Origin: Ustulina deusta
Lineage: Eukaryota > Ascomycota > Sordariomycetes > Xylariales > Xylariaceae
Reading direction: 5' to 3'
Length of the DNA stretch: 64,000 nt
NCBI GenBank assembly: GCA_023159155.1
Contig: JAJNNX010000005.1
Location: 1,054,001-1,118,000 of the forward strand
The notes beneath the pieces are model-generated. The model made no database searches. It saw nothing but the letters and a program-made list of their open reading frames with translations, and was not told the origin of the DNA. This document shows, piece after piece, positions 47,506-60,100 of the stretch; the first letter of the stretch is position 1; each line of letters begins with the position of its first letter. Both the position numbers and the translations under genes were made by a program.

Positions 47506-49099
47506 ATGGCTTCTGCACTCCGTCTAAGCTCTTCCGCTCTACGAACCTCTCTCAGAGCACCCGGCTTTGCGTCGCGAACCACTGCCTTCAACGCTGCGCG
47601 ATGCTACTCGGCTAAATCCCAGGTATGCTGCATCTAGAACCAGTCTTTCTATCACCTCCGGCGACCGGGGTGGCTGACAGCTTATTGCCTACTTAGACCC
47701 TCAAGGAGCGCTTCGCCGAGCTACTTCCTGAGAAGATCGATGAGATTAAGACGCTGAGGAAGTAGGATTTCTCTTGCACGTCATTATTGACACGATGCTT
47801 ACTGCCCATACAGAGAGCATGGCTCCAAGGTCGTCGACCAGGTCACTCTCGACCAGGTCTACGGTGGTGCGCGAGGCATCAAATCCCTTGTTTGGGAGGG
47901 TTCTGTCCTCGACTCTGAGGAGGGTATCCGCTTCCGTGGCAAGACCATTCCTGAGTGCCAGGAGGTTCTCCCCAAGGCCCCTGGTGGCAAGGAGCCTCTC
48001 CCTGAAGGTATGTGTAATCCGAGCACTCTCGATCAGATAAAAGGCTAAATACGTAGGTCTCTTCTGGCTTCTCCTGACTGGTGAGGTTCCCACCGAGCAA
48101 CAGGTCCGCGATCTATCGGCCGAATGGGCTGCCCGGTCCGATGTTCCCAAGTTCGTTGAAGAGCTAATCGACCGCTGCCCCACCGACCTCCACCCCATGG
48201 CCCAGTTCTCCCTCGCCGTTACCGCTCTCGAGCAGACCTCATCCTTTGCCAAGGCCTACGCCAAGGGTATCAACAAGAAAGAGTACTGGGGATACACCTT
48301 CGAGGATTCTATGGATCTGATTGCCAAGCTCCCCACGATCGCTGCTCGCATCTACCAGAATGTCTTCAAGGGCGGCAAGGTTGCACCCGTTCAGAAGGAC
48401 AAGGACTACAGTTTCAACTTTGCTAACCAGCTCGGATTCGGTGAGAATAAGGACTTCATCGAGCTATTGCGTCTATACCTCACCATTCACACTGATCACG
48501 AAGGTGGCAACGTCAGTGCTCACACCACTCACCTTGTTGGCAGTGCCCTGAGCTCTCCCTTCCTCTCGCTGGCCGCTGGTCTGAACGGTCTGGCCGGCCC
48601 TCTGCACGGCCTCGCCAACCAGGAAGTGCTGAACTGGCTCACTGAGATGAAGAAGGTTATTGGCGATGATCTGAGCGACCAGAACATCAAGGACTACCTG
48701 TGGTCTACCTTGAACTCTGGTCGTGTCGTCCCTGGTTACGGCCATGCTGTCCTGCGCAAGACCGACCCCCGTTACATGGCTCAGCGCACCTTTGCCCAGG
48801 AGAAGATGCCCAATGACCCCATGTTCCAGCTCGTCAGCCAAGTGTACAAAATTGCACCTGGTGTTCTTACTGAGCATGGCAAGACCAAGAACCCTTTCCC
48901 CAACGTTGATGCTCACTCGGGTGTCCTACTCCAGTACTACGGTCTGACTGAGGCCAACTACTACACCGTCCTGTTCGGTGTGTCCCGCGCCATCGGTGTG
49001 CTTCCCCAGCTCATCATTGACCGTGCTGTCGGTGCCCCGATTGAACGCCCTAAGAGTTTCTCGACTGCCAAGTGGATCGAGATCACGAAGAAGCTGTAA
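47506..49099 (+). CDS. citA: Mitochondrial citrate synthase
   Basis: 472 residues, four exons (47506-47622, 47697-47761, 47814-48007, 48057-49099). It condenses oxaloacetate and acetyl-CoA in the matrix, the first step of the TCA cycle. The N-terminus (about 1-35: [20 protein letters not shown]) is rich in Arg and Ser without acids, a mitochondrial targeting peptide. Catalytic residues are in place: His309 ([11 protein letters not shown]), His355 ([15 protein letters not shown]) and Asp410 (FPNVDAHSG). GVPTEQQ-type and [13 protein letters not shown] segments of the family are also present. Length is usual. Codon use is strongly biased to C-ending codons in the last exon, as expected for a highly expressed gene. 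Mitochondrial rather than peroxisomal: the C-terminus is EITKKL, which ends in KKL, but the leader is clear. Methylcitrate synthase is the main alternative and is less likely. Confidence 0.95.
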
Positions 49100-50624
49100 A
49101 TTTTTCTCAGGAAAAAAAATAAAAAATAATAAAAATCCACTACCTGGATTGCTGGTTTTTTGTTGGTGTGGGGCACAGGCTACATTATAGAGGTCGAAGG
49201 GTGGCATTGTATCAAATGGGGGCGTTATATTAGAGACTGTCCCCGGTGATACCAAAAGCTGCGCTTGTACATTAGTATATCATGATTATGTGTTTAGGAT
49301 GTATCTGTCCTGTTGTCGCCTGACCACGAATGCTATGCAATTTGTATCTATACACCAAAATCGCCAGCTTCACCTTTCCTACTGGATTCTAGGACTTCAT
49401 GGGTTCAATACATGGGATCTAGGTAGGCCTAACTAGCAAGGATAGATCACATAACAGGTGTCACATTATCAGCTGGAAACAATTCTGTTTATTCGCAGTG
49501 AACGAGCACCCAGGTAGATATTACCCATAACAACCCCAAAGCTTTTGAAAAACTAGAAAAAAAAAATAAAAAGAAAGAAAAAGAAAAGAAAAAAAATTAA
49601 ATGAAGTTGCACAAATTAATTTGTCTGGTCTGTAGTGTAGGTACAGACTCTGGGCTGTTCTCAGGGGCCTGGTGTAATATTGTGGGGGAAGTCCGAAATG
49701 TTGAGGATAAATGGGTCCACGGATAAGATGGGATGAGATGAGGTGAGGTGAGGGGTGGCAGAGCTTACTGTGCGAAGAAGGACGCAATCAGCAAGATACC
49801 TGGGATGAATAGGTAGCTCAGAAGACGTTCCTCTCACCACAAAAGTTCCTGCTATGGAACAGCTAGGTTTGCACGGGGGATGAACACGGACCCCAGTTTG
49901 TTGGGTGTGCCTGGGTTCCCTGCTCCGTGGGATAAACACGCGCAATCTTGTTGAATCCCTTCTAGGTAGTTGTAGTGTAGTGTAACTAGTGTACTTGCAC
50001 TCAAACATTTCTATGATATATACTAGGATTATTATCGTCAATTGATAATAACCAGTTGCCAATCCCAGGCTTGGGCCACCAATGCCCACTTTCGGGCGTG
50101 CATTTCCGTCGTTCGGGTCTCGCATCCACACACATCGCCCGTCGGAGGCGCCTAGCGCAGGTGCATCAGCAATGGGCTGTGGATGATTGCATATGATCGC
50201 ACATGTTCCGAGCTCCGTGGCTTTTCGGTCCACGTCGGGAACAGGCCGGTCTCCGAAAATCGGTGACCCGACGCACCAATCAGTGTATCCGTCCTGGCGC
50301 TCCACTTAAGATAATTAGACTTCTATATCTGGAATAGGCCGAGAAGTTGTCCAATCAGGTACATATGTACCGTCGTACCTATCGCTTGGCGTATCTAACT
50401 AAATACAGCAGGGTCACTGGCCTAGTGGACAGTGCGACAGCTTACATCCTCGCAACATTTATTCTGGTCAGCCTCACGATTTGGAGAAACCCTTCCTCTA
50501 CTCCCTCCATCACAAACCAACCTCTTGCCATTTTCGCATCCATATCCGGATCTCCCTCTTCCCCCCGCGACGAAGCACCCGATTGCCTTGGTCAGGCCCC
50601 GTTCCCCAGTAACGACGACGAGTT
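49100..50624. other. Intergenic between citrate synthase and carrier genes
   Basis: 1.5 kb without a gene. It starts with an A-rich 3' flank (49108-49135), has an A/G-rich run at 49556-49600 and a GAGGTGAGGTGAGG stretch at 49738-49752. The part next to the carrier gene is CT-rich. Confidence 0.5.
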
Positions 50625-51794
50625 ATGTCCGCTGCTAGCACAGCCGGTATGGCGCCTCCTCTGACGGAGAAGCTCGAGAAGAAGCCCATCAAGTTCTCAA
50701 ACTTGCTGCTCGGCGCTGGTCTCAATCTCTTCGAGGTCACTACCCTCGGCCAGCCTCTTGAGGTCGTCAAGACTACGATGGCTGCGAACCGAGGCGACGG
50801 CTTTGGTACCGCCCTCGGTCGCATCTGGGGTCGCGGCGGTCCCCTTGGATGTAAGCGCCATTTCTTCTCCCTCCTCACCGCCATCCGCACCTGAATTGCC
50901 GCTCTATTGTCTTCGAGGCACATGACGCTCCATGAAAGCGGAAATAGTGCAACATTGTTCGGCCGTCGCTAACTTGCCACTCTGCAGTCTACCAGGGTTT
51001 AATTCCCTGGGCCTGGATCGAAGCTTCGACGAAAGGCGCCGTGCTGCTTTTCGTCGCTTCCGAGGCCGAATACTATGCTCGGGCTGCCGGTGCTTCCGAG
51101 TTTGGTGGCGGTATTGTGGGTGGTGTCGCTGGTGGCGTCGCCCAGGCTTATGCCACCATGGGCTTCTGCACCTGCATGAAGACGGTCGAGATCACCCAGC
51201 ACAAGATCGCTGCCGGTGGTGTTAAGCCCCCTAGCACCTTCGCCACCTTCATGAACATCTACCAAAAGGAGGGTATCCGCGGTATCAACAAGGGCGTCAA
51301 TGCTGTTGCGATCCGCCAGATGACCAACTGGGGGTCACGCTTTGGTCTGTCGCGTCTTGCTGAGCAAGGTATCCGCCGTGTCACCGGCAAGGGGGACGGC
51401 GAGAAGCTTAGCGTCGCCGAGAAGATCTTGTCCTCGGCTATCGGTGGTGGTCTCTCTGCCTGGAACCAACCCATCGAGGTTATCCGCGTCGAAATGCAGA
51501 GCAAGAAGGAGGACCCCAACCGACCCAAGAAGATGACGGTCGGAAACACTTTCAAATACATCTATGAGACGAACGGAGTTAAGGGTCTGTACCGCGGTGT
51601 TACCCCGCGCATCGGGTTGAGTGTTTGGCAAACGGTTTGCATGGTGGCCCTAGGTGATATGTGAGTTTCTCTATTCTACTTGATCAACGCCCATCCTGTG
51701 CTTGGGCACAACTTACTAACGCGCTTTTCTCGTAAATAGAGCTAAGGGTTATGTTGAGAAGATCACTGGCGACAAGGTCACTGCTAAGCATTAA
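50625..51794 (+). CDS. yhm2: Mitochondrial citrate/2-oxoglutarate carrier (Yhm2-type)
   Basis: 317 residues, three exons (50625-50850, 50988-51660, 51740-51794). A solute-carrier-25 protein of the inner membrane, related to yeast Yhm2, which exchanges citrate for 2-oxoglutarate and helps supply cytosolic reducing power. The three carrier repeats show [13 protein letters not shown] (canonical PxExxK), [14 protein letters not shown] (degenerate second signature, typical for Yhm2) and [12 protein letters not shown] (PxExxR). Other Yhm2-typical blocks are [40 protein letters not shown] and [16 protein letters not shown]. The C-terminus is a short basic VTAKH. It lies in tandem with citrate synthase, 1.5 kb downstream. 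Confidence 0.92.
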
Positions 51795-53744
51795 AGGGCG
51801 TTTAGACGGATTTGCTCGGGCTTTTTGGGACACCAACAAAACTAGGGAATATATAAAGGAACGGGTGGCTTAGCTTGCCAAGATAAAGACTTCTCTGCTG
51901 TTGATGGGAACTCTCTGATTTACATTTCTTGAATTATTAGGGTCGGAGCCCATAAGCCAGTTCAACATGACAACTTTGCAGATCAGGCTTTTGGCTTTTA
52001 TTTTGACGATTATGGAGGATTCTTGCCCTGCCTTGACAGCCTGGGATATTTTGTACCCCTAGCAAGTGGATGAGACTTGTGTGTTGATCCTCAATCGTGT
52101 GTTGATTGTTATAGCATTCAACGCGAGATGTGATGATATGAGCGGCTCTATCTCAATATTCTTCTGAACATATAACTCATATTGTGCACCACCTACCATA
52201 TTTAACATGTGGGAAATTGGGAAGATGAGAGCGATACAAGCCAATTGGTTTGTAGCTCTCATGCTGTCGAGTTAGTCAGGGATGATGAATCAAGCATATG
52301 AGCAACTCATGCGTACAGTTCTCGCATTAAAGCATATCGTAACCAACATAATCCATTTTGCTTGGAGGACTTGACGCTCTACTTACACAGGTCTTGCAAT
52401 ATATAAATGATGCCCAGGTGAGATGCTACGTAAACGAATGCTTATTAGGAATACAAACATGGATGAATAATAAGAGCGCAGAATGTGTTATGAAAAAGCA
52501 AACTCAGATGCCAATGGGGGAATGTATTACACGAGAGCCGTATATCTCGATGCCGAGGATCCAGGCGCTGCAGAGTAAATAGAACATCTACCCTGGAGAA
52601 GTAAAAGGCATTATGAGTGTGTAAGTCAAGGCTTCTTCTTATACGTGACGGACATCCCCTTGAACTTGAGACCTTGGAAAAAGAAGACAGATTTATTATT
52701 ATGTTCCTTAAATACCTCTTGGGAAATACTAGCTAGCGATGGTGCTCGTCCTTGGTATACCTAGTGTGTTTCGATTCCATCATCTCCCAAGCTTCTCTCT
52801 CGTTCCCTTGGCCGTAGAGTTCGGGCCATGATCGTGTGAACGACTCGGTAGTCTCGCCTGGTAGAAGAACCGATTCTTTACATTACGCATCGAAACTGGA
52901 ATAATTATTTGTTATGGGCTGCCCTGTTTCTCTATTCTGAAGAAAAGCTTACATATTGCTGAGGGGGAAGGGTATTGAGTGAGTTACCCGGCAAAATACA
53001 GTGGCGGCGGCCCTGGGGCATTGGTTATTTATTCCCTCCTCTGTTCTCGTGACCCATACCCAGGTCAGTGAGAATGTCTGTGTGTACTTTTCTGGACAAT
53101 AGCGTGCACCGCCGGTGTGTAGTAGGTAGAAACTCTAGAAATAAACCCTAAAGGCTAACATTGCGTACCCCGTCAACGACGCCGAGCAAAGGGACGATGG
53201 TTAAGTTCGCGGTTTCTCTGGAGCGCAAGTCCGAAGTCGTAAGCTGAGCATAGCATCTCTGGAGGTACCTTCCCTCTTCGGGCGTTAACATTAAGGTCCC
53301 TCACTCTATCCCACAGCTAATGGATATGTTACGTTAGTTTTTTTTCCCTTGTGTATTAGTTCGAGACTCGGGAGCAATATCTGCCCTCACGCGGCGGCAC
53401 CAATCGTAATAGTGGTGCAGCCCCGGTGCTTGGCCTAGGTTGGAGATATCATCGCAGCTCAGCAGGTTAAATGATACCCCTATTATTTACCGGAGCATAG
53501 GCGAGTCGAGAGTTAGGTTATAACTGACAAGACACTCTTATCCCGTTATACTACCAGTAGGTAGGTGTCAGGTACTTGTCCTTTCGCCCAAGTGGTACGC
53601 CCTACCGGGCCGGGGTCTTGGTATCGTTGTCAATGGTATTCACTCTGCTGCGAGAGACCTAGGACGTAGAGTCTCCACGATCAAGAAACGTCGAAATACC
53701 ATACCAGCTAATATACTCTCATGTTAGGTCGGTGGCCCTCGTAA

Positions 53745-54023
53745 CTCGACCGTAAACTTAACATCGATGTCTGGCCACAGTTTGACCGCGCGAGGAAGGC
53801 CGCTCGCTTCTTAATATCTCACAGCAGACTCTTTCAGGCGGCCGTCAACGCCGCAATTGTGGACCTGTGGCCGCGAAGAAAGACTTTGATGTACTCGACG
53901 TCGTCTTCGCTCGAATCCCTCGGAGTGCCGCAGACGATGTCGTGGAGGTACGAGGAACCCATCCAAGCATGCAAGAGGAGGTTTCGCGTCTTTCCGTATG
54001 ATGATTATAACGTAAAACTATAG
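53745..54023 (+). other. Open frame without start codon, possible relic exon
   Basis: A 92-codon open stretch between stops reads NIDVWPQFDRARKAARFLI and later LGVPQTMSWRYEEPIQACK. It has no early ATG, so it would have to be an internal exon or a remnant. GC content is higher than the flanks. No family is recognised. Confidence 0.2.
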
Positions 54024-54717
54024 TTGATAGGGTGGCTTCCTTGGGTATTTCTGCTATTGACGTGTTGAAGACCGTCCGTTGTTTTGTAAAGGCCGTTAGG
54101 TTAACGTTGATATATACACAATGCACTTTCTTCGTTGGAAATCTCGGTTGCGCAGTAATAGGGGCGGTTGATGGTGAAAACCAAACACAATAGTTGTACC
54201 GGGGAAATATAAATGGTCATGGTGGGGAGTAGATGTGGTCGCGAGACGGGGAGGTCATCCTAACTAGCCATTTCTTCACACAGATATTAAGGAACGTTTA
54301 GAGGGCACGAGGCGGTAAACATCGGTTACGGATTCGGAGGCGTCGTGGCCTGAGATATGCATGGTATCATAAGTATTCCGTGTACTTAATCCTTCTTCAG
54401 AACTTACTGCTCACCTTGCAGAAGAGCTGTAAAGGGACAGAAGAAGTCTACTACCCCCCCTACCCCCCCTCCTCCTTTACAAGGGCATAGGAGAAAAGGC
54501 AGAAATAGAGAGGAAGGCGAAGTGGTAGTTTTACCCAAGAAGTTCTGCTTTTATTTAATCATGCATTTAGAAGTAGAACAGAGTTAGTTTTACTGGTTTG
54601 CGGGTGTGTGGTATTTTATTGCTCCCACTCCGAGCCTAATCAACCTTTCCCTCTCCCAGCATTTTGCTAACATCGGCCAGCTCATTGGCAGGATAATCAC
54701 CAGCTTCGGGCAGGACG

Positions 54718-55170
54718 CTACGTGGGTACAGACTGCAGAAAGATGTACCAATCTGCGTCATACGATCTGGTTGTCTGGGGATGGGGCACGAAGTTTGAGG
54801 TGGTCTTACACGCCGTCATATGTTCCTCAAACTCAAGACAGAGAGCCTCGAATCTTATCATGAGGTCTTGGTGCCGTCGAGGTGGCGGGGTTCGGGCAGC
54901 TTTTTGATATCTCGGGATGATGAGACCCGCCAGAGACATTGCCATCTCGTCCAAGAGAGTCGTGATGACCATACTGTTCTCCTCGTCAGAACGACCGGGC
55001 TCACTGCCGATCGGATCAAGAAAAAAGTCTGAGAAATTGAAGTTTTTTTTCCATTTCTAGACTCATAAAATTACCCAAGGCTGTTTGAATACCATGAAAG
55101 CGAGAAGTGAGATCCGGGCCGAAGTTGGCGAAGTGTTTTTTTGGATACTGTCAGAAGGAGACATGTTGGA
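54718..55170 (-). CDS. Possible unidentified multi-exon gene fragment
   Basis: On the minus strand two segments join in phase: one after acceptor CTGACAG near 55151 (YPKKHFANFGPDLTSRFH, donor GTATTC near 55094), the next after acceptor TTTCTCAG near 55036 (DFFLDPIGSEP, then MVITTLLDEMAMSLAGLI, DLMIRFEALCLEFEEHM) to a stop at 54718. The coding look is good and the splice phase (G|AC) fits. Upstream exons were not resolved; an open minus frame at 55512-55237 could be one. No family is recognised. It may be a lineage-specific gene. Confidence 0.3.
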
Positions 55171-56688
55171 TTACTGCACTTGCTCGAAACATGGTGGTTG
55201 GCGTGTTTGGTGGGTTCGTAGTTTGGGACTGGCTAGCTAGATTATGCATGTGGGAGAGAAATAGTACAGCGAAAGATAATGAGGTCTGGATGTTTTCCTC
55301 GTCGTGGCCTGACGCACGAAACTTCGCAAAGAGGCGTGCAGAGAATCTTGGTCAACGCCAGGTTTTCTCTTGTAGTGAAAGAGGGTCCTAAGCAGACCGC
55401 TATTTGCTAAACCTTCGCACTTGGATTCTGCGACTTCATAAGCGTGGTTGTGTCTGGTGTGAACCGAGTTCACTTTTGAGTTGATGAACAGAGACTTGAA
55501 CTCCAGGGTCATGTTGGAATCACGAACGCGCGTTTTCGACAGGGTCCTTAAGAAGTAGATGAAGATGTTCTATGCCCATAAAATCGACGTGGATTTACGA
55601 GGTGTACGCAACTTGATGTTCTAGACTTGAGTTGCTATTAGATAGAGGTTTTGGCGTGACATGAGTTTGCCACATGCGCATGACTGCTTCATTCCTAGCC
55701 GTGTATTGAGGAGTGGTGATATCCTGAAATACATCTACACGTTGTAAGCTTACTATCTCGTGAGATACACCGAGGTGAATTTGTTGAATATCCCCGGGAA
55801 ATTAAGTTTCGAAGCCTTCCTACTTGGTGTACAAATACAGGAACGGATGGTCCTTACCTTGGCCCATACACCGCTACTTACCAGCGACCTAGGAAACGAA
55901 ATGACACAATAATGCGATATACTCGAGGAGATAGATGACTGCAGAATAATGAGCTCTGGCGCTGGGATCAGTGCGCTACCTATTACTAAATCCTCACTGT
56001 CACTTCGCTAATAGGATCAGTCGAGGTTTGTGAGGCGTCAAAGAAGTCCCAACACACGTCTCCTCCATCAGCTTCCCTTCGCCTACCTCACTAGACCTGG
56101 TTGGTATCGATGATGCTCGTACCCGACTCCCCGGGAATGAATAAAACCGCCAAACCCCGTAGCGCAACTTCCGACTAGGTCTTGACCGCGAAAACAAGGA
56201 ACGTGAGCAGCATATCCCGATTCTTGAATCCAACCGGAGGCGAAGAGGTTAGACTGGGCGTGTCGAGAAGATCTGCGTCGGCCTCAGCACCGCAGGGCAC
56301 TCACTCTTCATGATAAATTTCCCAAACCGTCTCGCGGCCCGTGAACTATGTTTGTCTTGTGTAGCAGGATGAATGCCATCAGGATAGAGAAATTCGCTCA
56401 ATCACAACAAGCTTGTTTCGAAAGTAGACCTTTCCGCAATCCGTCCCATCTCCCCTTCACACCCGTAGGTATCACACTCGTGGGTATAGATAAATAAATT
56501 AGAAAAAAAAAATTAGGAGCAATCAACATTGACTGTACTAAGTAAGTAAGGTAGGTAGGTAGGACGGCGCGACGTTAGCTATTATCGGCTGGCACCGTTT
56601 CACGGCTCGCCTGCGCTCCCGTCACATGTTTTACATTGGCTCCAGGACCGGGGCAGCGACGCTCGCTAGTGTATTTTCTCCAAGCGCA

Positions 56689-56713
56689 CATACATACATA
56701 CATACATACATAC
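56689..56713. repeat. (CATA)n microsatellite
   Basis: About six uninterrupted ACAT units in gene-free DNA. Confidence 0.9.
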
Positions 56714-57123
56714 CCGTAGGTACGGACTTGCGTTTCTTCCCCTGCTACTCCTGACTTTTGCTACGGAGACTAACTACCTACCTACCTAGTGTACACTACC
56801 TACTACGGTAGACGAGTCAGATCTCCTCTCGCCTACCCGGGAATAAAACGTGCTTCACAACGATCCCTGGAGCAATCAACAGCCCTTCTAGTGCAGACAA
56901 CGTGGGAAGGTAAATCATGTTTCCCTCTCGCAAAGCGAATGCGTCACGCCACGGAGCCCGGGATGAGCGTGGCTCAGACAAGCCAAGCCCGGGCTCGTAA
57001 GCGGTAACCAACGGAAATCCAATGTCCAGTGTACACTACGCGAACGCTCCGGGTTCGTCTGAGGTATTGATCTTCTTGTTGTTTATGGCGGGATTGTCTA
57101 CTCTTCACTCGAATAACGATGCT

Positions 57124-57168
57124 GGTGTGTGTGTGTATGTATGTATGTATGTATGTATGTATGTATAT
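57124..57168. repeat. (GT)n and (ATGT)n compound microsatellite
   Basis: A short GT run passes into about eight ATGT units. Being the strand-complement type of the CATA run 430 bp upstream, the two could pair as an inverted repeat. Confidence 0.9.
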
Positions 57169-60100
57169 ACCTCCGCTAGGTATGCGTACAAATTGAATGA
57201 TCTGCGCCAAGCTACGGCAAAGCTCTCAATATGTGTTACACAATTAACTTGGCTCTCGGCAGGAATGGAAGTGGCTGCAGCACTATCATCTTACACTAAT
57301 AGGTAGGTCGGTGATATGTGTACTAGGTAGTATCACGAAGGCCGTTAAATCATTCGGGGAATTGATTGATACTTTGGTGGAAGTTCGCATTCATGGCCGC
57401 TATATAAGTACACGACGGTAGTGTGCGGTATCTACTGATTGCAGTGCCTACTGGAGTGTACCTATTTGCTTGTCTGTCGTGATGTGCGATCTATGTATGA
57501 CGCAGATTGCGGATTGCACATTGTTAGAGAATGCCTGCTTGTCCGTCATACATCTAGTACCGGGAAAGGTTCCCACTGCATTCTTTTCTCGTTTGGGAAC
57601 AGAAGGTATGATAACTTTCTTGCGAAACAAAACAGAACGCCACATGCCTAATAACAGCCCAGTTCGAGCAGCTTAGCCACCTAACTACCAACACTAATAA
57701 TACCTCGAGAGCGGTGTGGCACTCTGCTCACCCACGCCTCGTTTTGGGAAAACGATGTTCTTCTCTCGGAGGCGCAGCTGCAATGGCAATTTCCGACGGA
57801 CGGACGGTCCCATAAAATAACTTGCTCTCCTAACAACCGCCAGATACTCAATTGCCCAGCGAATAGTGTAGGATGTAGGAAATAGGAAATAACCTTTTGT
57901 CGTGTTGTCTCATTACAAAAAAAACACGAACGAATAATAACCGGTATCAGAATCGGCGCAGAATCACGGCTTGAACAGGGGTGGGAATGACAAAAGGGCA
58001 TCTGGGGATTGGGTGTGGCTAGGGTGCGTCGCAGAATAAAAGTCCTGATAAAGCTAAAACTGGGAAAGGAGGAACAAAAAGAAGGGTCGTGTACCTACAT
58101 ACGATAGCCCAAAAAAAAAAAAAGGCCTCAAATCCCTTCCCGTCTTGGCCCTCGATGCCCAAGATTGCTTGGGAGGTTCAAGATCCTGCCCCTTCTCCCC
58201 CAATCAGAAACCATCAAATTAGCCAATGTCTTCGATACGTATACGCAGGTATACTCCGTTGCGACCTTGTTTCTATGACTGGGATTAGCAGCAAATATCC
58301 CTCCCCCGCGTTCCCGGAAAAACCAATACCATGTGTAGGCAGTAGTAGTAAGACAGCGACAAACCCGGACGGGTCGGGGGACGCAGAAATAGCGCTGAAA
58401 GCACGAACGCAAGCTGGGCTAACGGAACCGCCACGCGGACGGGTTTGGGTCGTCAACACTACCCCTGGACGGGGAGAGACGGTGCTAAAGCCTGGTGCTG
58501 CTGCTACTGTGGCTGTATTGTTTGTCACAGCGAGGCGAATGCGCTGCACTCACCACCTTTTTGATCTTGTGCCCTGGTACCTACGTGTACTAAGAAGTCT
58601 GGGCCTTCTTTCTTACCTGCAATGTACTAGTATGTACATACACTACACCACCGGGCTCTAATGCGGTCCTAGGGAAAAACGGGAGAGCGAAACCCTTTGC
58701 GATTGGTAGGCAAGTCACTACACTAGATGGGAGTCTTGGTACGTGTAAAATGTGCCAAGTCTTCAATTACACTAGCGAGAGGCGCGACAGACTGACGCCA
58801 CCAAGAGATCCTAGGGCTCGGCGTCGTAGGTATTTGAAAAGCGCTTGGCGGGTGATCATGGAGGATGAGGGAATATCGGCTTTACTACGTGATTGATGTA
58901 CCGGCGTGTGAGATGCGGCGGCATCGGCAGGGAATTGGCAGTCTATCCGGATGGACATCTGTATGAGATGTTGCATGCCTCCCGGAACAGGATCCCGGAC
59001 GAATTGTTCATGATAGGAGGTGGGCATTATCTTGGCGCCATAAATCTCGGGGCTATTTTGGTTTCGTGTCGTTAGATTCTCCGAGAATACCGCCTTTTTC
59101 ACAACAGCAAGGAGGAAGACCCGGGTGACCTAAACCCGGTACACTCACTAGTGCTGGACTGCTAACGACTACTATGTAACAATGGGCTACTTTCCAACCA
59201 CCAATGGTGATAACTCTGGGTCGCGGATGAATGGGCGATGACGAGCTTTTTTGTTGTTCAACTTGTCTTCGTTAGCGAGCCTTGGCCTGTACCCCAGGTG
59301 ACTGTACACCGAGGACTATACGAGGATAAAGACGTGGCCAATCCACTGGTGATTCATGCTTGTCGGACCTTGATGCAAGCTCTGATGCAGATTAGGACTT
59401 AGATTTATAGACATAGTGGTTCTCCATGGACTCGTTACCATGAGCCGACGGCGGCCAAACCGACAACGTATGCCGAGGTATCTCGCGTGACGAAGCTAAG
59501 GCACGCCTAAGTTGGGCGGATTTCCATATGGAGACGTGCCTGGATTATACTGTGCTTTGACGAAGGAATAGAAGACGGCCACAACCACAAGGCTCAATCC
59601 CCCAAGGGGACGCCGATATTGTTTTACTGTTTGTCGTTCATTTAATGAATTAAGACCAATACCAAGAGTGGTACCTGTCTTGGCAGCCGAAGAAGTATTC
59701 CACACCAACACTCGTTGTTCCCGACACTTACCCAAGACTTGTTGGATGGTCCGACAAGGCTGAGGCCTAGGGACAAGCTTTAATCAATGGGTAGCGTACG
59801 CCGTCGTTAAACATTCTAGTTGGTAGGTTTGCCCTAAAACCATGTTCCATGTTGAGTGAATATTCAGGAGCAATTTTGACTTGGCTATCCGTATATTGAT
59901 ATTGGCTTTCTGGGTGAAACGTGCTTTTTCTCTCGACGAACTTAGAGTAGCGCAATTAGCGCCCTTATGGCTTCGATTGGCCTGATAACTATTGCATTTC
60001 CTGACAAGACAACGCGATCAGTTGACTCTTATTGCTGACTCAACAGTCCCTGCCCCCCCACGTAGTAGAGATTTGGGGGTGAGCGATTGAATCATGTCTA

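Noticed and set aside
58089..58661. 190-codon plus frame in the gene-poor right end
   Set aside because: No domain, overlapped by similar-length minus frames, and atypical residue use; likely chance.
59496..59955. Minus frames suggesting a small protein with one hydrophobic segment (GGLSLVVVAVFYSFV)
   Set aside because: Interesting, but no consistent start or splice could be built; kept only as a note.
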